Counted from the stretch's first letter, positions 34,601 to 46,209 are shown. The stretch: 64,000 nucleotides of DNA from Thuidium tamariscinum (GCA_947034885.2 OX344757.2:6696001-6760000), one strand, 5' to 3'. The notes: generated by a model from the letters alone, not told the origin. Numbers and translations: made by a program.

Positions 34601-37600
34601 TGGTCTCCTAACTATGCTCATGGCCTTAAATAGCAACTTGGAACCTGTACTTCTATTCCAAACCCTAAGACTCTTAATCAGGGTGTTTTTTTAGGCGATA
34701 AAAAGACTAAAAGCACCAAAAAATTATCTTCCGCACCAAGCCTTTAGAAAAATTTGGAGGAAAAGAAATTTAAAAAGCCAAATGTAAACTTTCACTCACA
34801 CCCTAGTAGCCACTATCTTGACAATGCCTACTAGGATTTTCCACCCTATTGCCACCTCTCCAAATGTTGATTCGACAACTTTGCATCTTCAGTTGCCTAA
34901 AATATACCAAAGTTGGAGATATAGGTATAGATTGTAGCCACATATACAAGGGCTTCTTCATCCTGTCACTAGATTTTTTTACTTCCTTTCAAGCTACAAT
35001 TTTCTTACTCTCAATTTTATTTGGCTTTTCCTACCAATTGCAATCTTTGAGGTTGCATTTTTGTTGTAGAAACCATTTAAAACTTCATGCACATGAATTA
35101 GGAAGATATTGAATTTTACAGCCCAAGTACATGAATGAGTTGTAGTTCATGTGCTTCAACTTGTGAGTTGTAGTTTTCATAATCCATTTTGCACCACTCT
35201 TTGAAACATGGTTGCCCTATTTTGCACCAATCTAAGAGTTGTAGTCGGTGAAGATGTTTTTTTGGTTTTTTATTTTGAAGCCATATAGCTTACACTAATT
35301 TCTAACTTGGAGCCAAATTTTGTACCAAAAGTAAATTTGAGTGTCGCCTAACCTCAACCACTTACTTCTCACCTGGAGCCCAAATCCAGATTCTCTTAAA
35401 ATTTTAAAAAAGAAACTGCTCTCAATACCAATGGCACTCCTCACTTATACTTGTTTCATAGACACTTAGGTATGAATTTTTCTTAACTCCTTTTTATCCT
35501 TCTTAGAATACATTTTTCTCAAGCTTCAAGTTTTTTTTCCCTAAACTCCATGACCTTCAATCTACATCACTAGTTCAAATGCACTAGATTTCATTTTGTA
35601 TCAACCAATCTAATTAGCTTTTAATTTGTATCATCCACTATAATCAATCAATATAATCAACCAATCTACTAGTGTACAAACTAGATATATAATCATAATT
35701 ATCCTTGTGACTTAATGTATTTGTTAAACAATAAATTTTCTTTGTGATTACTAAAATCAACAATCTCTATGTTTGAAAAACTACTTTATAAAATTGTATT
35801 TGTCACCAAATATATATTTTGATCTCTAAACAAAACCACCATAAGAAACCAAAATACATTTAATACATATTTTGAGACCCTATTCCTATCCCTTCTAATG
35901 TGATAGGTTGGAAATGAATCCATCTATTGTCTCCGGTATTTGCAAGAAATAGTTATTGTTTTTAGCTCAAAATGACCTATTTCAATGAATCTCGTGACTT
36001 TTGGAATAAATTTTTTTAAATAAAATAAATATATACAATTTGAAAAGCAATGAGAATATTGTGTCTCTTAAAATTCAAACCTATGTAAACTTAACTCTAA
36101 AAGTTATGCATAAAATAAGTACAATGAAAAATACAATGAAAATAGACACTTTCATGTTTGATTTTTTTTTAAATAATAAAAATTCAAAAAGATAAAATTC
36201 AAAAAATTTGTATTTTATAATTTAAAGATGCTATTCTTCAACCATTTTCATCTTTTGGAAAAATTAATCGTGTTCTCTACACTTGCACAAAGGTAGTGCT
36301 TTTTGACCACATGTGGAAGTTGGACAATTTACTATCTTTACAAAATCTCTTTGCAGGCTTGTGTAACTTTAGTAGAAGTCCTTGTATGCCAATTTGAGCT
36401 TTAAATTTGTATTTTTGGATCAAGAATAGGACTAAAACCTCCCAAAATGGCCAAGGTAGATATCCAATTGGGGGCTGTTTAAAAATAGGAAAATAGTTTT
36501 CAAAATTTTCAAAAAATTGAATAACGTCTAGAACTATTATATGTACCTTTATTTCAAATTTTGTATGAATTGTAAAAATGAAGCAAAAGTTATGAGTAAA
36601 AAACTACTTGTCCAAGTCCAAGAGGACAAAAAATAGGACAAAAGTTTCTTACAATCTTCTCCTATTATTAACTCTTTTTTTTCCTACTTCCCTTCTAAAT
36701 CCTATGAAAAATTTAAATTAATTAATCAAAATATAAACATGTATCACTCCAAATTATTGAATACCAATTCTATAATACATAGCCTTGAAAAAATTATTAT
36801 TATTTTTGATAGGTCATGCCTACATCCTAAAAAACAGCCTCTATGCCCAAGATATTAGATTGTCCAACTAATCTTTGGGATGTCCTAAAAGAAAAAAAAT
36901 TACTTTAAGAAATGTGATTGTAAAATATGACTAACAAAAAAAACAAAATTGCAATATATAATTGAAGCAAAAAATTATAATTAGGTGCTTGTAGAAATAG
37001 TATTTTTACCTAATTGGAAAAACAACCAAAGAGGTAGGGTTCAAACACTAGGGAGGTAATTTGCTAGGTTTCTTATACTAAGTCGTCACTTATCAACTTA
37101 TAATAATCTATTGGTTTCCTTCACTCATGTACATCAATTGATCTCCGATTTAGACCTTAACTTGTCTATAATTAATTCTCAAATACATCATTAGCTCCAT
37201 ATCCATTTGACTCCACAATTTCCAATTGTTTACTACAATGACACTCCTCTCTAATCTTTTAATTATCTTTCATTTTATATTTTCTAATTTCTCTCTTTTG
37301 ATATTTTATTATGAATTTATTTTTATATTTTATACAAACTCAAGTATGATAATTTCAATTTTTCTCTTTCAACCATATCTCCTTCACAATAGGTTTCTCT
37401 TGCTTCATCCAATTGGTACCAAATTCCACTCAATAAAGCTTCTACTCGATATTCTCACACAATACTCAATACACGCATACACCAACTTCAATATTTTTTT
37501 AAAAATCTCTTCTTAAATTAAACTCCAATTGTCTCACATCACATCTCATCACATCACATCAATTATCTAATCTCTAATTCTAACTTTAAAGTTTTATTTC

Positions 37601-38427
37601 CTTCTTCCCAAGGAAGGAGCTTCAGCTTCTCTCCCGCATGAACACTAAAATCCAATTTGGTCTTTTCCCAAACTTATGCCTCTTGCAATTGCTCACAAAA
37701 AACTAACTAGTGGTTCCCCCATTGGAAGTTTGATTAACCATCCAAACCGCTTGGCTTAACTCCCAATTGGGCTATTTTCACACTATTTCTATCTTATTGG
37801 CTTCTATCTTATAACTACAACCTATTTGGCTAACTAAATCCAATCTAATTGGTAATTCAAAATGTTTTTAGCAAAATTTTACCAATTTGGTTTCTATTGT
37901 CTAAATCTTGTGTTCACAGTGCTCTCTAAATGTATTCCTTGCCTAAAATTTTCCTTAGGTTGCTTAAAAAAAATGTCTCTTTTATAAATATATGACTAGA
38001 AAAATATGATTGCAAAATATGAAGCAAAAAAGCATGGCTAAGTACTCTCCAAACATGTTCTCCCACATGTTCTTCACCTAAAATTTCTCTTGGGCTACCC
38101 CAAAAGAAAAAAATGTCATTTATATAAATACATGATTTCAAAATATAACTAAGGAAAAAATGTAATTAGAAAATATAACTAGGCATTTCCAAATCACGTT
38201 TCTTGTTCTTTTCTATGAAATACTTTGGCATTCCCAACAAGCCTATATATTATACACCCATGAAGTATAAGGCCAAAATATGACTTGTGGTCATACTTGT
38301 AATCATATTTTTTCCAACATGTTGGCCTCTAAGAATATGATTGTGAATAGTCACCAATAATCCCAAATCATATTTTCATAGTTATAAAATATCCATTTTA
38401 TTGTAGTGTTTTCAATTTATGCCTTGG
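31633..38427. other. AT-rich intergenic region, no gene seen
   Basis: About 6.8 kb without any recognisable protein, including an (AT) microsatellite near 32356. About 33720-33785 ends GTACCCACCTTA and resembles the right end of the family Y copy at 8187-8476, a probable fragment. Frames near 34849 and 37226 are low-complexity, hydrophobic by base composition. Confidence 0.55.
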
Positions 38428-38887
38428 TAAGGTAGAAGAACCATTACTCGCTAATTCAAACTATTTTTGAGAAAATTTTGGAGCAACATGAGGTCATGGA
38501 AATTTTTCACACTTATGAAAGTAGGAAATATAGGGATAGCAAAATTTTCAGAATTTTATTCTAAAGATTGAGATTACTATGAATTTTAGTAGCCAAAAAG
38601 TGCATTTTATACATTGAAAATGTGGCAATTTCTAGAGTTTTCAAATCCCAATCATTTTAGACATATTTTCTTGCTCATTTCTTCCTATTCTCTTTGTTCA
38701 CTACTACACAACATGTGTCATAACCTTAGTAGTCCCAACCTTAAAAAAGACCAAAAAAACACAATCCAAGCTTTGGTTGGAATTCTCTTTCAACCTTGGT
38801 TGGAATTCTCTTTCAACCTTGGTTGGAATTAGTGCATTTCTACAAGTTGAATATTGGATGAGGTTGACAATTGGTGCTTCTACCTTA
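38428..38887. mobile_element. Inverted-repeat element T with TAAGGTAG ends
   Basis: About 460 bp, left end TAAGGTAGAAGAACCA and right end TGGTGCTTCTACCTTA. The ends resemble family U but the interior does not. It holds a 23-bp tandem repeat near the right end. Confidence 0.65.
38773..38831 (+). repeat. 23-bp tandem repeat, 2.6 copies
   Basis: Unit TTGGTTGGAATTCTCTTT plus CAACC, with two identical full copies from 38773 and a partial third. GGTTG and CAACC in each unit can pair as a short stem. Confidence 0.9.
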
Positions 38888-39263
38888 GGCAAACAATGTG
38901 ACGAAAAGAGGCAGCACACCATGTTGGATTAATTTTCCTAACCCCCCTCATCAGTAAAAATCAAGAACCGTTGGATTTGAATTTTAAAAAATCCCACCCC
39001 CCCTCCAAGAAAAATCAAGAGCCATTGGATACGGATACGAATACAGAATATGGGTATAGTATATGAGTACAAAATACAGGTAGGAAATACTGGTACAAAA
39101 TATAGATATAGAATACATATACAGAGTATGAATACATAATATGGATATGGTATTACCCCATTTGTCCCATAAGCATTGTAACCAAGCCCACCCTATGAGA
39201 AGTATAAGAGGGGTGGGAGGGGGTTTCAAAAATAATAAGTTTAGTATTCAAAATTTAATAATT

Positions 39264-39403
39264 AAATCAGATTGGGAAGGGGGGGGTGCGAAATAATTCA
39301 ATTTTTAAATTTTTTTAGTTTTTGAGCTCATTGTGACAAACTTTGTCACAATGAGCAATGAGCTCAAAAGAGGCAGTCACTGTCTCACTTCCAATCTGAT
39401 TTA
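39264..39403. repeat. Two-level palindrome, 140 bp
   Basis: Outer arms AAATCAGATTGGGAA (39264) and CTTCCAATCTGATTT (to 39403) pair with one mismatch. An inner perfect hairpin GCTCATTGTGACAAA (39326-39340) / TTTGTCACAATGAGC (39342-39356) has a one-base loop. G runs of eight or nine follow the left arm and the sequence just past the right arm. Probably a small MITE. Confidence 0.75.
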
Positions 39404-39595
39404 AATCATTTAGATTGGGAGGGGGGGGCAAACAATTTTCATTGAATATGAACCACAAAAGAAATTGCTATTGACATAATGTGTAACCATTTTTTGTAGC
39501 CAATTTCTCATAGTTTAAGAAATGTCAATTTCTTGTTGAGACTTGTATACAACAATTTTCCTCAACTTTGATACCAAGGCTTTACTTTAAACCGT

Positions 39596-40021
39596 TAAGG
39601 TGGAGCCACCCATAAGCAACTAGTACTCCATCCCCAACCTATAGAAAACATTTATTTTGAGTAAGGTAGGAACATATCTCCAACCCAAAATTGGAATGCC
39701 TATTTTTTCTTTTTCAAAGTTGAGACTAATAAGTTCATAACACATATCCTAAACTAGTGAGCAAGAAAATAGGAAGTAATGAAGAGGAAAGGAGTTCTTC
39801 AATGATCGTAATTGAAAGAGTCTAAACATTGGCTATAGGTCTACAACACTTTTTGCTTTCCAAATTCATAGTAATTTCAATTCATACAATAAAATTACAA
39901 AAGTTTTTGCAATCCTTGTCATTTCTATCATTGCACCTCCAAGAGTATTTGCTTTGCCTTCTACTACACTAGGTCCTGATTAGAATACCTTAATTGGTCG
40001 GTTATAGGTAGTTCTACCTTA
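39596..40021 (+). mobile_element. Family U inverted-repeat element, copy 3
   Basis: 426 bp with ends TAAGGTGGAGCCACCC and TAGTTCTACCTTA (approximate inverse). The interior matches the copy at 22704-23118 along most of its length, including GAGACTAATAAGTTCATAAC. Confidence 0.65.
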
Positions 40022-40188
40022 GCCAAGATCAAAATAAACTCAGGAAATCTCTTACAACACATGACTTTCCTTCAAAGTCCATGAATATACTTTTTGGTTT
40101 AGGGTCTTTTGGGGCATTTAGGGATTAGTCTACCTTAGCTTTGAATTAGGGAGTTGGAGATAGCTAAGCAATTCTTCAATTTAGAAGT

Positions 40189-40473
40189 TAAAGTGGATAC
40201 ACCCGAAAGCACAACTAACCTTAAAGGCTTAAAGATCCATCTATAGTCTATGTATATTTTCAAAATTAGATACATACATAGACTATAGATGGCGCATTCA
40301 AAAACTAACTTTGACCTTTAATAATTTTTGCATATTGTATCCTAATGTTGTGTTCTTTAGTGCATTGGAATGTGTTTTCACTTACCAACAAGACTATATG
40401 AAAATTCAAACAATCTAGTAATAGTAACTAGGCACAATTCTAATTTGTGGCAATTTTGGGTGCACCCACCTTA
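40189..40473 (+). mobile_element. Family Y MITE
   Basis: 285 bp with ends TAAAGTGGATACACCC and GGGTGCACCCACCTTA. The interior is similar to the copies at 9239 and 17696, including the TTTGACCTTTAATAATTTTT segment. Non-coding. Confidence 0.82.
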
Positions 40474-40572
40474 TTACGAGCCAAATGATAATTGGTCATG
40501 GTCAAAGACAAATAATTCAATCTTATAAATTGTGACAATGGACATCAATATGTGTGATTGCAAAATAAAATT

Positions 40573-40845
40573 TAACCCTTAAAGGAAGGACATATAACCA
40601 CTTGTTTCAAGCCTCATTGTCCATTACTTAGTTTGTTGCCATTTTCAAACTAGATATGTATAAAAAGTTTTATATTTATTTTTCAAAGATGAAGTTACAT
40701 GTCTTCTATACTTTACGAAAAAAACTTAGATTTTTTTAATGAAAATTGATTTTTATGTGAATTTTTGAAGAAAAAGTGAAGAAAAAATCAAATCAAATAG
40801 AAAATTATCTCAAAATATCTGAAAATTTCAGTATGTGTGTATAGT
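40573..40845 (-). mobile_element. Family W element, truncated copy
   Basis: It starts with TAACCCTTAAAGG and matches the right half of the family W copies in reverse, through the CAAATAGAAAATTATCTC and CAGTATGTGTGTATAGTG segments, then similarity stops. The other end is missing. Confidence 0.65.
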
Positions 40846-40887
40846 GGGGTCCCAATCAAAATGGCGTTTCGGGATCCGTAGTCGAAA

Positions 40888-41407
40888 CAATTTCAACTCT
40901 ACCAACTTTGACAGCCTCTTCAGAGCTCAAAAATTGATATTTTACTATGAATTTTTTTAACATCATCATCTATAAGTTAATAACATCCATGAAAAATTTC
41001 AAGGCCAAAAGGCTTACCAAAAAGAAAATATTCAAAATCTACGAACATGTGTAATAGTGAAATTTTTTTCACTACTTTCAACTTTGACACCCTCCCAAGG
41101 ATTGAAAGATTTTTTTGCCATGAAATAAACTTTAAGTTCTTAATAGGTGTAAAAAATTTCAAGGCTAACAGATTAATTTTAAAAAAGATATTCAAAATCT
41201 CCCAACATGTGTAGTTTTGAGAAAATTTTCACAATTGCCAACTTTGATACCCTCTCAAGTCTCAAGGGCAAAAAATTGGTTTCTTACCATGAATTTTTTT
41301 TTGTGAAGTCATCTCTATGTTGATAACATGTATTTCAAATTTCAAGTTCAAATGAATTACAAAAAAAAAGATATCTAAAATCTCAAAATGTTCATGAAAA
41401 CTTTTTT
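40888..41407 (+). repeat. Short satellite-like array, three units of about 165-180 bp
   Basis: Each unit contains CCAACTTTGA(C/T)A(C/G)CCTC, a TTTACTATGAATTTTTTT-like tract, AAAATTTCAAGG(C) with variation, and ATTCAAAATCT(C/A)(C) before ACATGTGTA. Units start near 40888, 41072 and 41232. The array directly follows the broken end of a family W element. Confidence 0.75.
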
Positions 41408-42181
41408 ATGGCAAAATTTAGTATTGCCATACATCCTTGCCATCCACTAATTAACATTACAAGTTGTTTAAATAGTAGATTTGAAATCCAATTAACTATC
41501 TGGATGTCATATTCTATACCCCAAATAACACTAAAGGTAACTCATAGTACAAAAAGTAGAAAAATGTTGAAAATAAAAAATGCAACAAATAGTACAATTG
41601 TTTCTTGCAATTACTGCTAGCATGGATTTGGCTTCAATCAATTGAATGATAATTTTCAAATCATTGCAAATTACATTGGTTGTTTTCAAATCATAAATCC
41701 TTTTATTTTATTTCAAGGATTAAATAAGGTCCATTGCACTTTGTATCCCGATGTCTATAAACACTTATCTTGCATTCAAGCATTTTATTTATATACCAAT
41801 CCTAATTGGTATCTTATAGGGGTAGCAAGTGAACAATTTGAAAAAGATGGAACTTTGATTCCTAAACAGTTTTGATTTCATGCTAAACTTTTTCATTACT
41901 ATTCTCAACTCCGTCTTTGATCTGTTAGAATGATCTACTTGGCCTTCAAACGATAAAGGGCTATATTTGAATCAATTCTTGTCAAAGATGCAATATAATT
42001 AGTAATTTCAATTTGAAATTGTTTCTTATTACATTCCATGAATCTAACAACTCCATTGGTGCCATTTGTGATTTGGAGGAAATTGGCCAATGAAAAATTG
42101 GTATTTCAAGAGGTAACCTAGTACTTTCTTTTATTGAGAAGATGCAACCAACAACCACAAGAAACGAAAATATGCAAGGAA

Positions 42182-42474
42182 TAAGGTGGGGACATCCAAA
42201 AGTGCCACTTATTCATACTGTGCCTAATGATTGTTATTAGCTTGTTCAGATTTTCATACAATCTTGTTGGCAAGTGGAAGCATGTTCCAAAGTACCAAAG
42301 AATGTAGGATTTGGATACCGTATGCAAAAGTTATCAATGGACAAAGTCTCTTTCTGAAAGTGCCATCTATAGTTTGTGAACATGACTGATTTTGAAAATG
42401 TATGTGCACTGTAGATGGTGTTTTTAGAAACGTGGCGTTTTAGGAACGTGGAGTTTTAGGGTGTACCTACCTTA
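42182..42474 (-). mobile_element. Family Y MITE
   Basis: 293 bp, ends TAAGGTGGGGACATCC and GGGTGTACCTACCTTA, in reverse orientation relative to 17696-17972, with all interior blocks in the same order. Near the right end a short duplicated segment (ACGTGGCGTTTTAGGA, then ACGTGGAGTTTTAGG) is specific to this copy. Confidence 0.83.
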
Positions 42475-43289
42475 TATCAATAGGAAGAACTCAATGAATT
42501 CCTTGAATACTGTAGAATTGACCCATATCTAAAACTAGATTGTTCTGTTTGCTTGTTAAAATGAAATCTCCAAGCCTGTACATGCCAGTCATGTTCTTAG
42601 TATTACTAGAAAGTCCTTGACAAGGAGTGTGGTAAGGACTTTGCTTTGTAACATTTGAATTTGTGTTGTAAAATTTATGGAATTTCAAAGTTTTTATGAA
42701 ATTATAAATTAAAAAGTTACTTTCACTCTTATTTTGACTATAACAACGGCAAAAGTCACAACAGTTTTTACTTAAGATAGATCACCATATTGTCATCAAA
42801 ATTAAAACAAACTCATTCTAGGCAGAAATGTAATGGTCATGTACATATGAAAACTCAAATGTACACCACCATTACAATTTTGTTCACAATGAGCTTGCTC
42901 CCATTTTGACCATGACCACAATGGAGTGGTTTACCTTACTTCCCAGTTCCCACATCCAAATCCTTTCCCATGATTTGAAACCTCCATTGCCTTCCGTTTC
43001 ACATGTTGCAAAAAAAAATTAAAAATTAAAAAAAAAAAAAAAAAAAAACTTTTGTTGACGATTGGTCCAGTTCGAAGACACTGTAGCCAGACTCGCCATC
43101 GATCTAGGCAAGTAAACTCTGCCAAATTTTATTTTATTTTATTTTATTTTTTCAACAAGAAACTCTGCCAATTTTTTGAAACCTCAGTCAGTCGCTGGCA
43201 CTGTACAGTACTCTTCCTGGGTGATGGGTGACCCATATGACGGTCGGGGTGAACTGGCCCCCAGCTCGCCGACCCCAAGTCATTCCAGG
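42475..43289. other. Intergenic with simple repeats
   Basis: Poly(A) tract at about 43028-43048 and (ATTTT)n at about 43130-43158. The segment from about 43165 is GC-richer, but no gene is recognised. Confidence 0.5.
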
Positions 43290-43640
43290 ATTTCTGGGCC
43301 CCAAGAAGACCGTTTCAGGGGTGTTCCCTGAAACTGTTCCCACTGCTGCAGACCAGCCCCCTGCTGCTCTGAATTTTTGAATTTTGAAAAAAAAAATTAA
43401 AATTTTTTTTCCTAGGAAACTTTAGAATATGTTAAAAAGAAATAAAATGATTTAAAAAATAATTTAAAAAATAATTAAAAAATAATTAAAATCAATAGAT
43501 AATTGATCTTTTCTGACGTGGCAGTTGCTCGACCACATCAGCATCGCGTTGACAATGTTTCCAATGCGTTCCCAGAGTTTGGGAACTCGCAATCTTGTAA
43601 ACCAGCTAGAAATCCTCTTATGTAATGCTTGATTAGTTCA
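43290..43640 (+). repeat. Dispersed repeat family V, copy 3
   Basis: The least decayed copy: a GC-rich part with CCGTTTCAGGGGTGTTCCC, an A-rich tract, then CTGACGTGGCAGTTGCTCG, CACATCAGCATCGCG and GGGAACTCGCAATCTTG. The same order is seen near 11290 and 12850. Possibly the remains of a retroelement. Confidence 0.6.
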
Positions 43641-43800
43641 CCTGGAACATTGACTTAGAAGGCTAATTTTGGGCCTCCGGTTGCAAATATGAATTCAAAA
43701 TTTGAAAATATTATCATACATCGGAAATAAAAAATTTCAGTGTTTTCCTGAGTGGTCGAGCAAGGAGGTTAGTTTACCCCAATCCATCTATACCTTAGAA

Positions 43801-43838
43801 CAAGTAGTTTGTTTTGTTTTGTTTTGTTTGTTTGTTTG
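43801..43838 (+). repeat. (TTTTG)n / (TTTG)n microsatellite
   Basis: Five-base units turn into four-base units at the right. No other feature. Confidence 0.85.
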
Positions 43839-44044
43839 TCACGAGGAGATCTCCCGACCTATGTATTCCCCAACTGTATGCCTAGTACCATCGAAAAGCT
43901 CTTGGCAAGAAGGGGTGCGCGGGCTTGATTTTGTGACATTTCGATGCATGGTGCGAAAGTGATGGATTTTTGAGTTATATTTGATTTAAAATTTTTTGTT
44001 TTACCTTTGTTTTGCCTGTGGCAACGGCACATGGCACACTAAGG

Positions 44045-44342
44045 TAAGGTAGGGGGCTGTAAAAGCGACCCTTTACCATCTGATTTGCAGTTTGGGAAGC
44101 TAAACTCCTTAAAACAATTTTTAGTAAATTTTCGTGGTAAGAAAAATGGAATTGGCATCTAACCCAAGTCGTTTCATATTTTTTGGACCTTCATGGAATT
44201 AGTTATGAATTTTTGAAGTTAAAAACCCGGTGGTTTCTAAAAGCGCCCTCCCTCCTGAAATGTACACTTTTGGTACATGTTAGAGGCAAAATCTACGAGA
44301 TCGCCTTTAGAGACAGGGTTGCAATTACAGCCCCCTACCTTA
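44045..44342 (+). mobile_element. Family X MITE, copy 2
   Basis: 298 bp, ends TAAGGTAGGGGGCTGTAA and TTACAGCCCCCTACCTTA (perfect 18-bp inverted repeat). Closely similar to 24004-24301 and of the same length. The five bases TAAGG are duplicated at the left boundary (44040-44049). It ends about 790 bp before the BAH gene start. Confidence 0.9.
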
Positions 44343-44418
44343 GTATTACTTACAGAAACTACTCCCGAAGCCCCGCCCAGAGGTCCCACCCAGCCTCGGC
44401 TTTTACATTAATCTGTGG

Positions 44419-44476
44419 CGAACCTCTGCGAACCTTCCCCAACCTGCCCGAACCTCCTCGAACCTCCGCGAACGTC
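44419..44476 (+). repeat. 10-bp tandem repeat CGAACCTCCN upstream of the BAH gene
   Basis: CGAACCT or a one-base variant starts at 44419, 44429, 44439, 44449, 44459 and 44469, an exact 10-bp period over six units. It lies in the putative promoter of the BAH-domain gene. Confidence 0.88.
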
Positions 44477-44820
44477 AGCAGTGGGTCGCTGACTGTTCTC
44501 CCAAGCTTCAAATTGCCGCCTTCCTGCACTTTTGCAGTTTTCGAGATCGATCCAGTTCTTTCAGATCTTCGTCTCCTTGTTGTGGATTGCTTCCCGACCA
44601 CGCAGCCTGGTTCCAGTTGCAGTTCCGTGAACAAAGCTTGTTTTGGCTTGAGTTCTGTGGAGTTTGTGAAGCTAGCTAGCTAGCCTGCCTTCAATTCCGC
44701 GCGCTTGAATTGGATTGCAGGTGTTTTTTGTCAGCGTTGAAATCTCTGGTTCCTGCTTGTAGTTCAGAGAGAGCTCGGGATTGTCGATCGTTGTAGCAGC
44801 GTCTCGTCTCGTTGGTGTGT

Positions 44821-44859
44821 ATGCAAGTGTGCTTGCCCTACCCGCGAGCGAGGTTGTAG
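44821..44859 (+). promoter_or_regulatory. Possible 12-codon upstream ORF
   Basis: ATG at 44821 opens a short frame, MQVCLPYPRARL, ending TAG at 44859, about 270 bp before the BAH start codon. It matters only if it lies within the mRNA, which cannot be shown here. Confidence 0.2.
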
Positions 44860-45129
44860 CACGCTAAAATTGAGTTCTCCACTGGCCGAGGCTCGTCTGT
44901 TTGAGTCACGCACATTTCGGAAGCCTATTTAGGCTTGCTCGTTTCGAAGCTCTTTGCGTGACTTGGGACATTTGATTGGTGGGTTTCAGTTTGTGGGTTT
45001 CAGTTTGTTGTTCAAGAGGAGAGCTGTGCGCTTGCGTTTTGGTTGTTCTGGCCGCAAGAGATTGAATTAAGTGGGGTGCTGTGCGTGTTTGAGGCTTTTG
45101 GTTTCATCTAGCCAGAGTCTTGGACAGAA

Positions 45130-46209
45130 ATGGCGGGGTCTTCTTCTGGCGCTGTGTTCCAATGGGGAAACAAGCAGGCCGGGACGGAGTCGAGTTACGA
45201 GAGCATGTGTTTCAACGGCGTTTGGTACACCCTCTACGACTGTGTCTTCTGCAGGTCGGGGAGGAAGACGCCGTTTGTAGGGAAGCTGATGAGGTTGTTT
45301 GAGGATGAAGCGGGTGCTCCGAAAGTGCGCATTCGATGGTTTTTCCGTCCCTATGAACTCCCAGCTCGTGTAATGAAAGATTTGTCGCAAGATATTCACA
45401 ACTCCAATGAGCTTTTCATTGCACTTGGGAACGTGAAAGGCGTAGAGAATGAAAATTTGGTGGAAGTGATTTGCGGGAAGGCGATGGTACTTTGTACAGC
45501 AAGATATGGAGGGAATGTGGTGCCATCATGTTTGCATATTGATGCAGGTGACTACTTTGTCTTCAATAGAGCATACGACGTGGCCAACCAAAAAGTAGTG
45601 AAAATGGCAAACATCCAAAACAAACAACTTGGTAAGGTCTCATCTCTTTGCTATAGATAGAATTGAAGTGAAGGTAGAATTGACTGTGTTTTGTATATCT
45701 TTAAGTTTGTCTTTTATGAAGTCTATGATGTGACCAACTAGAAAGTAGTCATATTGGTGAACATTCAAAAAATAACTTAGGTTGAAATTCTTTTCTTAAA
45801 ATAAATAAGGAAAGATAGTATTGATTGTGTTTATGCATCTTGAATTTTACCAATAGTTTTAACATGTATTCATGTCTATGGAAAATTTACATTTGCATTA
45901 TTTTAATTGGTGATGTATTTTTCATGTTGTGTAGCTCAAAAGTTTGCCAACAAATTAGAGTGGATGGTAGTAGGTGAAAACATGGAAGTTGAAGACTCGA
46001 AATCAACAACTTTTGAAGATTGTAAACCATCAACATCAATGAAGAATGGTGACTTTGTGGCAACAAAGCGTCATTTGATGAGAACGTCATCAATGGAATC
46101 TAGTGCTTTTCAAGCCAAGAAGTTGAAGGGGAAAGAGAATATTGCAAATGACCAAGTCCAAGGTACTACCAATTTGAAAATAATAAGTTTGGTTCATGCT
46201 TATAGATGA
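45130..46209 (+). CDS. ASI1-like BAH-domain protein (N-terminal part or short form)
   Basis: BAH domains bind histone tails or chromatin partners; plant ASI1 (ANTI-SILENCING 1) controls transcripts with heterochromatic introns and adds an RRM after the BAH domain. Exon 1 is 45130-45631 and exon 2 starts at 45935 (donor GTAAGG, acceptor TGTGTAG, phase 1). Motifs: VFQWGNKQAG, FNGVWYTLYDCVF, GKLMRLFED, VRIRWFFRPYELP, NELFIALGNVKGVENENLVE and DYFVFNRAYDV. Exon 2 is charged and serine-rich, possibly linker. Reading straight through gives 258 residues ending at 46209. Alternatively a donor (GTACTA) at 46163 leads to further exons, but I find none for an RRM in the next 8 kb. The gene may thus be a BAH-only paralogue, have a very long intron, or be truncated. 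Decayed exon 2 copies follow. Confidence 0.8.

Noticed and set aside
37226-37516. 96-codon hydrophobic frame suggesting a membrane protein
   Set aside because: The hydrophobicity (Phe, Ile, Leu) follows from T-rich DNA; no other support.
39028-39149. Possible microsatellite of GATACA/GAATAT type
   Set aside because: Only a loose irregular periodicity without a fixed unit; not strong enough for a repeat call.
43028-43048. Poly(A) tail of a retroposed transcript
   Set aside because: No upstream coding sequence, no target duplication, and A/T-rich simple repeats surround it.
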